A stretch of DNA of 64,000 nt from UMGS1601 sp900553335 (GCA_937920725.1 CALEUW010000011.1:51964-115963); one strand, 5' to 3'; shown: positions 16,589 through 26,047, counted from the stretch's first letter. Numbers and translations: made by a program. Notes: a model not told the origin generated them from the letters alone.

Positions 16589-17788
16589 TTATATCGTTCC
16601 CGTTAAGCCTTCGTTTTTACATATTCTTTCCCAAAGGGGTGACATTGTTCTCAATCTGTCAACAACCTTTGGTATTGTTTCAAGAATGTAATCTATATCT
16701 TCATCGGTTGTCTCGTCTGATATTGAAAGGCGAAGCGATCCGTGAGCAATTTCATGAGGAAGTCCGATAGAAAGCAAAACATGCGACGGGTCTAAACTTC
16801 CAGATGTACAGGCCGAACCGCTTGAGGCAAGTATCCCGTACATATCAAGCATCAGCAGTAGGCTTTCCCCCTCAATTCCTCGAATTGAAATATTGACGTT
16901 TGAGCAAAGTCTTTTTGATCTGTCGCCGTTAAGTCTTGTCTGCTGAATGTTTAAAATTCCGTCAATAAGCTTATCTCTTTTTTTAGAAAGTCTTTCCTGC
17001 TTTGCTGAAATATCGGCGCAAGCATCCTCCATAGCGACAGCGAGTGCGACGATTCCCGGAACATTTTCTGTTCCTGCCCTTTTATTTCTTTCCTGCGCTC
17101 CTCCGTGTATGAGGTTAGGAAGATTTATTCCTGCTCTGACATAAAGCGCTCCGATACCTTTGGGAGCGTGTATTTTATGACCTGAAAGCGAAAGCATGTC
17201 TATTCCCATTTCCTTAACGTTTATATCTATGTTTCCTATAGCCTGTACGGCATCGGTGTGGAAATAGATTTTTCTTTCCTTGCAAATCTTTGCAATCTCC
17301 TCAATAGGCTGAATAGTACCGATTTCGTTGTTTGCAAACATAACTGTAACAAGACAGGTCGTATCCTTGATCGCATTTTTTATATCTTCGGGATTTACAA
17401 GACCGTTTTTATCAACAGGAACATAAGTTACCTCAAAGCCCTGACTTTCCAAAAACTTGCAGGTATGCAAAACAGCGTGGTGTTCAAAAACCGTTGTGAT
17501 TATATGGTTTTTGCCTTTTGCCTTTCCTAAAAGTGCAGCTCCCTTGATTGCCCAGTTGTCAGCCTCTGAGCCTCCTGAAGTAAAATAAATCTCATTGCTT
17601 TTACAGCCTAGAATTGCTGCGACTTTTTCTCTTGCAGCGAGAACTGCCTTGGCAGCATTCTGCCCGTGCATATAAATGCTTGAGGCGTTGCCGTATTCTT
17701 CAGTAAAATAGGGTAGTGCTGCTTCAAGAGCTTTTTTGCTGACAGCCGTAGTAGCTGCGTTATCGCAATAAATGATTTTTTTATCCAT
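16589..17788 (-). CDS. iscS: Cysteine desulfurase (IscS/NifS family)
   Basis: This 399-residue PLP enzyme converts cysteine to alanine and enzyme-bound persulfide. Signatures include YCDNAATT at the N-terminus, HTDAVQA, SGHKIHAPKG with the PLP lysine K205, and the short-loop catalytic cysteine C327 in ASSGSACTSGSLDPS, which marks group I (IscS/NifS). It forms a two-gene operon with iscU. A second, different desulfurase-like protein is encoded at 28863. Confidence 0.94.
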   Translation of the reverse strand: MDKKIIYCDNAATTAVSKKALEAALPYFTEEYGNASSIYMHGQNAAKAVLAAREKVAAILGCKSNEIYFTSGGSEADNWAIKGAALLGKAKGKNHIITTVFEHHAVLHTCKFLESQGFEVTYVPVDKNGLVNPEDIKNAIKDTTCLVTVMFANNEIGTIQPIEEIAKICKERKIYFHTDAVQAIGNIDINVKEMGIDMLSLSGHKIHAPKGIGALYVRAGINLPNLIHGGAQERNKRAGTENVPGIVALAVAMEDACADISAKQERLSKKRDKLIDGILNIQQTRLNGDRSKRLCSNVNISIRGIEGESLLLMLDMYGILASSGSACTSGSLDPSHVLLSIGLPHEIAHGSLRLSISDETTDEDIDYILETIPKVVDRLRTMSPLWERICKNEGLTGTI

Positions 17789-17830
17789 TTATTAAATCAG
17801 TCCTTTGTATTAAATTTTACTTGAAACGAC

Positions 17831-17945
17831 TTCAATAAGGGGTGCAGCCCCTTTATTCAACGGTTTCAGCGGATGATCCTATCCCACCGCTGAAAGAATT
17901 AAGCGGAACTCTCCGCCCATTGATGCCGGGACACCTTAATTTAGT
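17831..17945 (+). repeat. Dispersed intergenic hairpin repeat, copy 3, with further hairpins
   Basis: The core CAATAAGGGG-TGCAG-CCCCTTTATTCAAC forms a near-perfect hairpin (17833-17861). It is followed by TTCAGCGG/CCGCTGAA and GCGGA/TCCGC hairpins. The reverse complement of 24990-25049 shares the core plus TTTCAGC and ATTGATG. Confidence 0.6.
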
Positions 17946-17978
17946 TATATTATATACTTGATCAAAATTTTTTGCAAG

Positions 17979-18431
17979 TTAAAGAATATTGTGAGTGGCA
18001 TAGTTTTTGCTCTCGGCAACCGCCAAAGCGTCGCATCTCTCGTTTTCGGGGTGTCCTGCGTGTCCCTTGACCCAATAAAAAGAAACCTTATGAATGTTAA
18101 TCAAGGCTAACAGCTTTTCCCAAAGATCAGTGTTTAGTGCAGGTTCTTTATTGCTTTTTTTCCAGCCGTTTTTCTTCCAACTCTCAGCCCAGCCTAAATT
18201 TACTGCATCAACAACATATTTTGAATCTGAGTAAACGGATACGCTGCAAGGCTCTTTTAATGCGCTAAGACCTGCTATAACAGCGCTAAGCTCCATACGG
18301 TTGTTTGTAGTAACAGCTGCTCCTCCCGATATTTCTTTTTCGTGCCTGCCGTATTTTAAAATTGTGCCGAATCCGCCCGGACCCGGATTTCCAGAACAAG
18401 CGCCGTCTGTGTACATAAAAACTTCTTTCAT
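17979..18431 (-). CDS. rnhA: Ribonuclease HI
   Basis: This 150-residue enzyme removes RNA from RNA-DNA hybrids. YTDGACSGNPGPGGFG (first catalytic Asp), NNRMELSA (Glu), VYSDSKYVVDA (second Asp) and ENERCDALA (last Asp) are all present, as is the basic WKKNGWKKSN handle. I chose ATG 18431, preceded by GGTGAAAG; a GTG at 18443 would add four residues. It is divergent from the solute-binding array. Confidence 0.94.
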   Translation of the reverse strand: MKEVFMYTDGACSGNPGPGGFGTILKYGRHEKEISGGAAVTTNNRMELSAVIAGLSALKEPCSVSVYSDSKYVVDAVNLGWAESWKKNGWKKSNKEPALNTDLWEKLLALINIHKVSFYWVKGHAGHPENERCDALAVAESKNYATHNIL

Positions 18432-18589
18432 ATCTTTCACCAAATTTTTAATTTTATTTTTACGGGATTAGTATATCATATATCATTTATAAATTCAATC
18501 ACCAAAAGCTTTAAGAGGTAAATATGCACAAAATGATTAACATTGCTTTGTTGGAAATGCTGAATTGTTGCTTTGCTCTCAACGGTTAG

Positions 18590-18618
18590 TTGATTTTCTA
18601 TTCCCTAAGTTGTATAAT
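18590..18618 (+). promoter_or_regulatory. Promoter of solute-binding lipoprotein 1
   Basis: TTGATT at 18590-18595 and TATAAT at 18613-18618 are 17 bases apart, 36 bases before the start codon. Confidence 0.7.
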
Positions 18619-18654
18619 TATAGTATAAAAATTCTGCATTCGGGAGGAAGATAT

Positions 18655-20079
18655 ATGAAGAACTTAAAAAGAATCATTGCTGGCGCTTTAGCGGTTTTAA
18701 CTACCTTTGCATTTGCAGGCTGTGACAAATCAGGCTCATCGAGCGACTCGCAGTCGTCCGTGAAAGAAGAAACAGTAAAGGTTGTTTCTACTGATGATAT
18801 TGGCGATATCCCTGACGGAGCTGAAACCGAGCTTTTGTTTATGGGTGATGCTGACCTTAATCCAACTGCTGCAAACGAAAAGAGCGTTGGACTCAGTCTG
18901 TTTGAGGATAAGGGAGGATCTATTAAGTGGTCAAGAGTAACTGCATCGAATAAATTTACAAAGCTTGGCGCTGCTGTTACATCGGGAAAAGACGTTCCGG
19001 ATATATTCAAATACGAGTGGCTCGCTTTTCCGTGTCAGGTTGTACAGGGTTTTTACCAGCCGATAAACGATGTTGTAGATTTTGATGAGCCTATGTGGAC
19101 TGACGTAAAATCTACTGCTGATCAATACACACTTGACGGAAAATATTATGTTGCGCCTATAAGCTATAATCCTTCGTCATTGCTTTTTTATAACAAGAAA
19201 AACATAATTGATAACGGTTTTGACGATCCTCTGGAGCTATATTACAACGGCGAATGGACGGTTGACGCTTTAGAAGATATTATGAATGAATGGTGCAAGA
19301 GCTCTGACGGAGATGATCAGAGATTCGGAATAAACGGATATTTCGCATTGCAGATTGTTCAGCAGACAGGAGAAACAATGGTTAAGACGGATGACAATAT
19401 AACGTTTACCAACAATCTTTCTGATCCGAAAATTGCAAAGGCAGAAGAAAGACTTTCAAGCTGGAAGAAAAACGGTTATGTTCAGCCTGACTGGATATCA
19501 AGTGCGTCTTCCGCTTTTGAGAAGAACATTTTGTTCTATGCTATGGGCGAGTGGGCAGCAACAGGAACATCAGGACCGGGAAGCTCTGACGAATGGGGCG
19601 TAGTGCCATTCCCAAGGGATACTTCATATGACGGCGATAAACCGATTACTACAGCTGACATGACAGCATATATGTGGGTAATAGGCTCTGAGAAGAAGGA
19701 TGCTGTCAAAACCTTTTATGAGTGCTACAGAGTTGCTGTAACGGATTCTAAATATGTTCAGAATACTAAAGAAAAATGGCTGGCGGATAATCCGAATTGG
19801 ACAGAGGAGGATTATGATGTTATCAGATCGGTTGCTGATCCGAATGAAAATCTTATGATTTTTGATCCTTCGTATGGTGTTTCATCTCTTATGGGTGATG
19901 ATTTCGGAGGCTTCATGAGCGGTGTAAATCTTACTGGCTGGCTATATAATGGTTGTACAAAGCCTGATGAGCAGGGAATCGAATACACATGGACGCAGCT
20001 TAGGGAAAAATATACAGGAACTGTTGACAGCGAGCTTGAAAAAATAAACTCTCAGATAACAAAATTCCTTGCAAAATAA
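18655..20079 (+). CDS. Extracellular solute-binding lipoprotein, array copy 1
   Basis: This 474-residue lipoprotein resembles ABC-transporter carbohydrate-binding proteins (SBP family 1, COG1653). The signal peptide ends in FAFAG before the lipid-modified Cys. Shared with the next three genes are KSVGLSLFEDKGG, IKWSRVTASN, KLGAAVTSGKDVPD, VVQGFYQPI and the C-terminal MGDDFGGFMSG region. ATG 18655 has GGGAGGAAG upstream. It has its own promoter and terminator. No permease or ATP-binding gene is nearby, so it would need a partner elsewhere. The ligand is unknown. Confidence 0.85.
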   Translation: MKNLKRIIAGALAVLTTFAFAGCDKSGSSSDSQSSVKEETVKVVSTDDIGDIPDGAETELLFMGDADLNPTAANEKSVGLSLFEDKGGSIKWSRVTASNKFTKLGAAVTSGKDVPDIFKYEWLAFPCQVVQGFYQPINDVVDFDEPMWTDVKSTADQYTLDGKYYVAPISYNPSSLLFYNKKNIIDNGFDDPLELYYNGEWTVDALEDIMNEWCKSSDGDDQRFGINGYFALQIVQQTGETMVKTDDNITFTNNLSDPKIAKAEERLSSWKKNGYVQPDWISSASSAFEKNILFYAMGEWAATGTSGPGSSDEWGVVPFPRDTSYDGDKPITTADMTAYMWVIGSEKKDAVKTFYECYRVAVTDSKYVQNTKEKWLADNPNWTEEDYDVIRSVADPNENLMIFDPSYGVSSLMGDDFGGFMSGVNLTGWLYNGCTKPDEQGIEYTWTQLREKYTGTVDSELEKINSQITKFLAK

Positions 20080-20091
20080 TTTGTCTTTTTC

Positions 20092-20125
20092 AGATCGGAC
20101 GAAGTGATTAAAACTCGTCCGATCT
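20092..20125 (+). terminator. Terminator of solute-binding gene 1
   Basis: A perfect 11-bp stem AGATCGGACGA/TCGTCCGATCT is followed by TTTTCTTTTTC. Confidence 0.85.
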
Positions 20126-20234
20126 TTTTCTTTTTCTTTCCGTTTTTTATTTTTGGATTTAAGCATATTGACTAATTATTTCTTATTGTTTTGTCTATTA
20201 TATACAAAGTTTCATCTCGAGACGAGCACTTTTA

Positions 20235-20263
20235 TTGACTTTTTTTAACTAAAGATTTATAAT
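20235..20263 (+). promoter_or_regulatory. Promoter of solute-binding lipoprotein 2
   Basis: TTGACT at 20235-20240 and TATAAT at 20258-20263 are 17 bases apart. Confidence 0.7.
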
Positions 20264-20295
20264 GTGTACATAAAATTATGATAAGGAGGATTTTA

Positions 20296-21720
20296 ATGAA
20301 AAATCTTAAAAGATTGCTCGCAGGATGTATGGCTGTTGCAATGACTTTTGCATTTACAGCTTGTACCAAAGGCGAATCCAACGGCGACGATTCTTCAAGA
20401 AAAGATAAGGTTGCTGTTGCTGAAGCTAAAAATATTAAAAGCATTCCGGACGGCGCAGAAACAGAGCTTATTTACATGGGAATCGGCGATCTTAACCCGA
20501 CACCTAAGGGAGAAAAGTCTGTAGGACTTACTTTGTTTGAGGATAAGGGCGGATCTATAAAGTGGTCGAGAGTTACTGCGTCTAACCAGTATACGAAGCT
20601 TGGTGCTGCCGTAACTTCGGGTAAGGATGTTCCGGACTTATTTAATTATTCAGCTTTGGCTGTTCCATCTCAGGTTATTCAGGGCTTCTATCAGCCGCTT
20701 GACGATATAATTGATTTTGATGCGCCAATGTGGTCCGGCATCAAAGATACAGCAGATCAGTTCTCAATTGATGGAAAGCACTATGTTGCACCGTTTAGCT
20801 ATGCTCCGCTTTCTCTGCTTTTCTATAACAGAAAGGCTATAACTGATAACGGACTTGATGATCCTCTCGATCTTTATTATGAGGGTTCTTGGGATTATGA
20901 TGCACTTGATGATTTGATGAGCGAATACTGCAAGGGTGCTTCAGGTGATGAAGAAAGATTTGGAATCAACGGATACTATGCTCCTTCTTACGTTCAGCAA
21001 ACCGGTGAAACTCTTGTAAAGACAGACGATAATGTTACATATTATTCTAACCTTGACAACCCGAAGATTGCAGCAGCTGAGGAAAGACTTGCTGATTGGC
21101 TTAAGCAGGGATATGTTATATACGATTGGATCGGCGACGCTACGACTGCATTTGAAAAGAATCTTCTTTTCTATGCAATGGGCGAGTGGGCAGCAATTGA
21201 TACTCATACACCTACTGAGTCAGACGACTGGGGCGTAGTGCCATTCCCAAGCGATCCGACATATGAAGGAGATAAGCCTATTGCTTCTGCTAAGATGTCA
21301 GATGACTCTGTTCTTTGGGTAAAGGGTTCCGACAAAAAGGACGCTGTTCAGGTTTTCTATGAATGCTACAGAGCTGCTCAGACAGATACAGCTTATCAGG
21401 ATACTTTGAAGGAAAAATGGATGACAAACAATCCTAACTGGGGCGAGGAAGCATATCAAATTATCAGGGATGCATCCGATCCTGATAAGAACCTTATGAT
21501 TTTTGATCCATCATACGGTGTATCAACTCTTATGGGTGATGACAGCAGCGGATTTATGGCAGGTGTTTCACTGACTAACTATATTTATAAGTCAACATCT
21601 GCTCCTAACGAACAGGGTGAAACCTTCACATGGACACAGATTAAGGAAAAATTCTCAGGACAGGTTGAAAGCGAAGTAAAGACACTTAACCAATCTATCC
21701 AGAAGTTCCTTGCTAAATAA
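20296..21720 (+). CDS. Extracellular solute-binding lipoprotein, array copy 2
   Basis: This is a 474-residue paralogue of copy 1, colinear along its whole length. The signal peptide ends at FAFTAC. ATG 20296 is preceded by AAGGAGGA; an upstream ATG at 20278 has no ribosome site. Conserved blocks include PDGAETEL, KSVGLTLFEDKGG, QQTGETLVKTDDN and KNLMIFDPSYGVSTLMG. The N-terminal linker after the Cys is Ser/Asp-rich, as in its sisters. It is transcribed alone between a promoter and a terminator. Confidence 0.85.
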   Translation: MKNLKRLLAGCMAVAMTFAFTACTKGESNGDDSSRKDKVAVAEAKNIKSIPDGAETELIYMGIGDLNPTPKGEKSVGLTLFEDKGGSIKWSRVTASNQYTKLGAAVTSGKDVPDLFNYSALAVPSQVIQGFYQPLDDIIDFDAPMWSGIKDTADQFSIDGKHYVAPFSYAPLSLLFYNRKAITDNGLDDPLDLYYEGSWDYDALDDLMSEYCKGASGDEERFGINGYYAPSYVQQTGETLVKTDDNVTYYSNLDNPKIAAAEERLADWLKQGYVIYDWIGDATTAFEKNLLFYAMGEWAAIDTHTPTESDDWGVVPFPSDPTYEGDKPIASAKMSDDSVLWVKGSDKKDAVQVFYECYRAAQTDTAYQDTLKEKWMTNNPNWGEEAYQIIRDASDPDKNLMIFDPSYGVSTLMGDDSSGFMAGVSLTNYIYKSTSAPNEQGETFTWTQIKEKFSGQVESEVKTLNQSIQKFLAK

Positions 21721-21739
21721 TAAAGCTATATTGTTTTTT

Positions 21740-21765
21740 AGAGCATCGCAGTTTTGCGATGCTCT
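21740..21765 (+). terminator. Terminator of solute-binding gene 2
   Basis: A perfect 11-bp stem AGAGCATCGCA/TGCGATGCTCT with a four-base loop is followed by TTTTTAA. Confidence 0.85.
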
Positions 21766-21855
21766 TTTTAATAACAAGTGTTCGCTTTGTGAAATGTTAC
21801 AAAAAAGAATAAACTTATATGTAAAAAATGTATATAGTCAAAGCACGGCAATTTG

Positions 21856-21864
21856 TGGTATAAT
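21856..21864 (+). promoter_or_regulatory. Extended -10 promoter of solute-binding lipoprotein 3
   Basis: TGGTATAAT forms an extended -10 element; no good -35 is seen 17 bases upstream. The leader to the start at 21974 is about 100 bases. Confidence 0.5.
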
Positions 21865-21973
21865 AATTATGTAGATTCAACTGAATGCTTATTAATGTCA
21901 ACTTTCGGTTGAAATTTAAAATATTTATGCGTTGGCAGTATTTGTTCTGTCTGCATAAAATGAGGAGGAAATC

Positions 21974-23386
21974 ATGAAACAAATCAAAAGAATTATTGCA
22001 GGAAGTCTTGCGATTGTAATGACTTTTGCTTTTGCCGGTTGTACGGATAACGGGGACAGCGAGTCATCTAGAAGGGATTCAATGCCTGTTGTATCAACAG
22101 ATGACATTAAACCAATCGCAGACGGTGAGGAAACAACACTCACTTATATGGGACTTTATGATCTTAATCCGACAAATGACGACGACAGAACGGTCGGATT
22201 ATCGCTGTTTGAGGATAAAGGCGGAAAAATAGAATGGACAAGAGTAACCTCATCGAATCAGTATACAAAGCTTGCGGCTGCGGTTACTTCAGGAAAAGAC
22301 GCTCCTGATCTGTTTACATACAACACCTTAGCTTTCCCTTGCCAGGTTGTTCAGGGATTTTATCAGCCGCTTGATGAAATTATCGACTTTGACACACCTT
22401 TGTGGAGCGGAGTAAAGGATACCGCGGATCAATTTGTACTTGACGGTAAGCATTATGTAGCTCCTCTTGAGTATGGACTTACCGCAATGCTGTTTTACGA
22501 TAAAAATGTATTTGAAGAAAATGGACTTGACGATCCTTTGGATCTTTATTATGAAGATCAGTGGGATTATGATGCTATGGAAGATATGATGAGTGATTGG
22601 TGCAAGGGCGCTGAGGGAGATACGGAGAGATACGGAATAAACGGCTGGTATGCTCCGCAGATTGTAGCTCAGACGGGAGAAACTCTTGTAAAGACTGATG
22701 ATAATATTACATACGAGTCAAACCTTGACAGTCCTAAGATTGCTTCCATTATGGAAAGACTTTATGATTGGCAGAAGCAGGGATATGTTGAACAAAACTG
22801 GATAGGTTCGGCTGCCTCAGCGTTTGAAAAGAACATTTTGTTCTATTCAATGGGAACATGGGCTGCAATGGGTACGAGCGGACCTGATGTTCAGGGCGAG
22901 TGGGGAATGGTACCGTTCCCGAAAGATCCTAATTACGAGGGAGATAAGCCGATTACTTCTGCTACAATCACTTCGTATATGTGGGTTACAGGTTCTGAAA
23001 AGACAGACGCCGTAAGAGCTTTTTATGAGTGCTATAAAATGGCACAAACAGATCCTGAATATCAAAAGTTAGGACGACAAAAGGCTATGGCAGCAAGCCC
23101 TACATGGACGGAAGAGGATTTTGATCTAATGTCTGACATTTCAAATCCTGATAAGGTTTTGCTTTTGTTTGATCCTGCTTATGGAATATCATCTTTGATG
23201 GGAGATGACTTCAGCGGATTTATGTCAGGAGTTTGTCTTGCAAACTGGCTGTATAAGTCAACCTCTGTTCTTGATGAGCAAGGTGTTTCGTATACATGGA
23301 CTCAAAGTAAAGAAAAATTTTCCGGAGCTGTAGATGCGGAGGTTGAAACTATCAACAAACAGATCCAAAAGTTTCTCAACAAATAA
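21974..23386 (+). CDS. Extracellular solute-binding lipoprotein, array copy 3
   Basis: This is a 470-residue paralogue with lipobox FAFAGC and GAGGAGG upstream of ATG 21974. It shares the same blocks, with VGLSLFEDKGGKIEW, VVQGFYQPLDEI and SSLMGDDFSGFMSG. It differs in the middle (WYAPQIVAQTGET, ERLYDWQKQGYVEQNW), so ligand preference may differ from copies 1 and 2. No clear T-rich terminator follows, only an imperfect GCACTTT/AAAGTGC hairpin. Confidence 0.85.
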   Translation: MKQIKRIIAGSLAIVMTFAFAGCTDNGDSESSRRDSMPVVSTDDIKPIADGEETTLTYMGLYDLNPTNDDDRTVGLSLFEDKGGKIEWTRVTSSNQYTKLAAAVTSGKDAPDLFTYNTLAFPCQVVQGFYQPLDEIIDFDTPLWSGVKDTADQFVLDGKHYVAPLEYGLTAMLFYDKNVFEENGLDDPLDLYYEDQWDYDAMEDMMSDWCKGAEGDTERYGINGWYAPQIVAQTGETLVKTDDNITYESNLDSPKIASIMERLYDWQKQGYVEQNWIGSAASAFEKNILFYSMGTWAAMGTSGPDVQGEWGMVPFPKDPNYEGDKPITSATITSYMWVTGSEKTDAVRAFYECYKMAQTDPEYQKLGRQKAMAASPTWTEEDFDLMSDISNPDKVLLLFDPAYGISSLMGDDFSGFMSGVCLANWLYKSTSVLDEQGVSYTWTQSKEKFSGAVDAEVETINKQIQKFLNK

Positions 23387-23428
23387 ATGTTTTAACGCAC
23401 TTTAATTGCGATGATGGCAAAAAAGTGC

Positions 23429-23456
23429 TTGCAAATGTCGCAAAAATTAGTATAAT
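23429..23456 (+). promoter_or_regulatory. Promoter of solute-binding lipoprotein 4
   Basis: TTGCAA at 23429-23434 and TATAAT at 23451-23456 are 16 bases apart. Confidence 0.6.
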
Positions 23457-23505
23457 TTAAATGTTTTGGTGATACAATATAGAAAAAATAAGGAGTTTTG
23501 TTCAG

Positions 23506-24927
23506 ATGAATAAAGTAAAAAGAGTATTAATAGGAGTTTTAGCAGCTACAATGTCCTTGTCTTTGGCAGCTTGTGGTGACAATAGCTCTGAAGATGAATC
23601 TTCACATGAAGATACAGTAAAAGTTGTTACAACAGATGATATAGCGCCTATCGCTGAAGGAGAGGAGAATACTTTAATTTGGATGGCGAATTATGATTTG
23701 AATCCCTCCAGAGGAGCTGAAAAGACGGTAGGACTTAATCTGTTTGAGCAGAAGGGCGGAAAAATTGAGTGGTCGAGAGTAACCTCGTCTAATCAGTATA
23801 CAAAACTAGGAGCAGCAGTTACATCAGGAAAGGATGTTCCAGACTTATTTGTTTACAGTGCGCTTGCTTTTCCGTGTCAGGTTATACAGGGATTTTATCA
23901 GCCGATTGATGATATAATTGACTTTAACGATCCCCTTTGGAGTGATGTAAAAGATACTGCCGATCAGTATTCTTTGGCAGGAAAGCACTATGTAGCTCCT
24001 ATAGAATACTATCCGTCGTCATATGTTTTTTACGATAAGAATGTAATGAATGAAAATGGACTTGACGATCCTGTTGAGCTTTATTATGAAGGCAAATGGG
24101 ACTTTGACGCAATGGATGACCTTATGAGTTCGTATGTTAAAGCCGCACCGAGCGGTGAGGAAAGATTCGGAATAAACGGATTCTACGCGCCTCAGTATGT
24201 TCAGCAAACGGGTGAAACTTTGGTTATGACGGATGATAACGTAACATACAGATCAAATCTTGACAGCGCTAAAATTGCAAAGGCAGAGGAAAGACTTTAC
24301 AACTGGCGTAAAGAGGGATATGTTGAACCTAACTGGATTCAAAATGCAGGCGAAGCTTTTAACAAAAACATTCTTTTCTATGTAATGGGAGATTGGGCAG
24401 CAACAGGATCAGGAGGTCCTACAAAGAATGATAGCTGGGGAATCGTTCCATTGCCTGCAGATCCGGATTATAACGGAGAAAAGCCGATCACATCAGCGTC
24501 AATGAATTCATTCATGTGGGTAAACGGCTCAGAAAAGAAAGATGCTGCCAGAGCATTTTATGAGTGTTATAGAGTGGCACAAACTGATAGCGGCTATCTC
24601 CAAAAAGCAAAGGATAAATGGCTTCAGGATAATCCGTATTGGACAGAAGAGGATTATGACCTTATGAAAGAGGTTTCAAATCCGAACAATAACCTCATGA
24701 TATTCGAACCTAGCTATGGAGTATCTGCTCTCATGGGAGATGATAACAGCGGATTTATGGCAGGACAGTCGCTTACAAACTGGCTTTACAGAAGCACAAG
24801 CGGTATTGACGAACAGGGCAAAACCTACACATGGACGCAGACCAAAGAAAAGTTTTCTGCAACAGTTGATACAGAGGTTGAAAAAATCAACAAGCAGATC
24901 AAAGAGTTTCTTGCAAAAAATAAATAA
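23506..24927 (+). CDS. Extracellular solute-binding lipoprotein, array copy 4
   Basis: This is a 473-residue paralogue whose lipobox reads SLAAC, unlike the FAFxxC of the other three. It keeps VGLNLFEQKGGKIEW, TSGKDVPDLF, VIQGFYQPIDDI and SALMGDDNSGFMAG. ATG 23506 follows AAGGAG. It is the last member of the array, ending in a strong hairpin. Like the others it is expected on the outer face of the membrane, delivering an oligosaccharide or similar ligand to a permease encoded elsewhere, or acting as a receptor. Confidence 0.85.
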   Translation: MNKVKRVLIGVLAATMSLSLAACGDNSSEDESSHEDTVKVVTTDDIAPIAEGEENTLIWMANYDLNPSRGAEKTVGLNLFEQKGGKIEWSRVTSSNQYTKLGAAVTSGKDVPDLFVYSALAFPCQVIQGFYQPIDDIIDFNDPLWSDVKDTADQYSLAGKHYVAPIEYYPSSYVFYDKNVMNENGLDDPVELYYEGKWDFDAMDDLMSSYVKAAPSGEERFGINGFYAPQYVQQTGETLVMTDDNVTYRSNLDSAKIAKAEERLYNWRKEGYVEPNWIQNAGEAFNKNILFYVMGDWAATGSGGPTKNDSWGIVPLPADPDYNGEKPITSASMNSFMWVNGSEKKDAARAFYECYRVAQTDSGYLQKAKDKWLQDNPYWTEEDYDLMKEVSNPNNNLMIFEPSYGVSALMGDDNSGFMAGQSLTNWLYRSTSGIDEQGKTYTWTQTKEKFSATVDTEVEKINKQIKEFLAKNK

Positions 24928-24944
24928 AGTTTAGTAAAAGATAA

Positions 24945-24974
24945 CAGCCTGAGAGAAGCAATTCTCTCAGGCTG
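24945..24974. terminator. Hairpin after the solute-binding array
   Basis: A 13-bp stem CAGCCTGAGAGAA/TTCTCTCAGGCTG with a four-base loop; the T-tract is weak on both strands. Confidence 0.6.
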
Positions 24975-24989
24975 AACTTATTTGGAAAC

Positions 24990-25049
24990 ATCAATGATGT
25001 CCCTTGCTGAAAATGTTGAATAAAACGGGACTGTGCCCCCCTATTGAAG
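24990..25049 (-). repeat. Dispersed intergenic hairpin repeat, copy 4
   Basis: Read on the minus strand it gives CTTCAATAGGGGGGCACAG, then CCCGTTTTATTCAACATTTT, CAGCAAGGGACATCATTGATG. This is the family core plus the TTTCAGC/ATTGATG extension shared with copy 3. Confidence 0.6.
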
Positions 25050-25052
25050 ATT

Positions 25053-25931
25053 TTAAAGTATGTCCGAGGCTAAAGCGGCATATGCTGTTTCAAGAGTTAT
25101 GTCATAAAGAAACTGAACTCCGGATTCTTTAAGCTTTTGTGTCGTTTCATATATGTCGGTTCCGCTTATAATAGATGCAGCAAAAACTTTAGTATTTTTC
25201 GATCTCGCTTTTTTTGTGAATTCGCTCAAGTTTTCAAAATCTGCCGTTGCGCCGTGATAAAGCTCAATCAAAACACTATCTACGCCGTTGGTGTTTATAT
25301 ATGAATAATCAGCACCTACATAGCTTTTTAAAATTAAGACGTTTTTGTAAAAACCGTGAAATTCATCGCTGTAAACAGGTTTTGATGGCAGAGAATAAAA
25401 ATCGTTTCCTAAAATCTGTGACTGCGTGATTTGATATCCCTTATGCAAAATAATTAACTGGTCTTGATTTTTATAAGGAACATAAACTCCGCTTAAATTT
25501 CCTTTAAGAGAGTATTCTGCGGCGCTTTTCAAATTTATAAGACCGTTGGCGGTCGGGTCATCAATTACCTTGTCCGAAGCAATAATAAAAATAGGAGTTT
25601 TTGATTTCCCGAAAAATATCGAAAGCATATTTGCAAAATAAGCAAGGGTGTCGCTTCCATGAGCAATAAAAACAGCGTCGAAGAGGTTTAAATCTGCTGA
25701 AAGAAGATATCTTACTATTCTATCCCAATCAGAAAGCTTCATATTCTCGCTCAGTTTGTTTAACAAAAATTCGCACTCAAAATCTATATTCCCTTGAAAC
25801 TGAGGATAATTATCAAAAAATTTTTCTATAAGACGGCTTTTTATATCACAGCTTTTCTCGACAGGCGAAATAGATGCACCGTTTAATTGAGAAGCGATAG
25901 TTCCGCCCGTAAAAATCATAAGAACCTTCAT
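25053..25931 (-). CDS. Asparaginase/glutaminase-family protein with altered active site
   Basis: This 292-residue protein is shorter than the usual 330 or so. It has the N-terminal nucleophile motif TGGTIAS (T11) of the bacterial L-asparaginase family and the second motif as HGSDTLAYF (91-99), where the family has HGTDT. The usual catalytic Lys position (family RGNRTTK) aligns by eye with KGYQITQ, giving Gln at about 170. No signal peptide is present, so it would be cytoplasmic. Activity is doubtful: it may be a degenerate or differently specific amidohydrolase. The gene is monocistronic. Confidence 0.7.
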   Translation of the reverse strand: MKVLMIFTGGTIASQLNGASISPVEKSCDIKSRLIEKFFDNYPQFQGNIDFECEFLLNKLSENMKLSDWDRIVRYLLSADLNLFDAVFIAHGSDTLAYFANMLSIFFGKSKTPIFIIASDKVIDDPTANGLINLKSAAEYSLKGNLSGVYVPYKNQDQLIILHKGYQITQSQILGNDFYSLPSKPVYSDEFHGFYKNVLILKSYVGADYSYINTNGVDSVLIELYHGATADFENLSEFTKKARSKNTKVFAASIISGTDIYETTQKLKESGVQFLYDITLETAYAALASDIL

Positions 25932-26018
25932 GGTTTAACACTTCCTTTGGTTAAAGTCTAACAAAAATTATATTAAAAGTCAACTTTTGATTACAGTCAA
26001 AAAAATGTAATTTATTTC

Positions 26019-26047
26019 TTTACAACAGAGTTTTTTTATGGTATACT
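26019..26047 (+). promoter_or_regulatory. Promoter of purA
   Basis: TTTACA at 26019-26024 and TATACT at 26042-26047 are 17 bases apart, with an extended -10 TGG. Confidence 0.65.
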
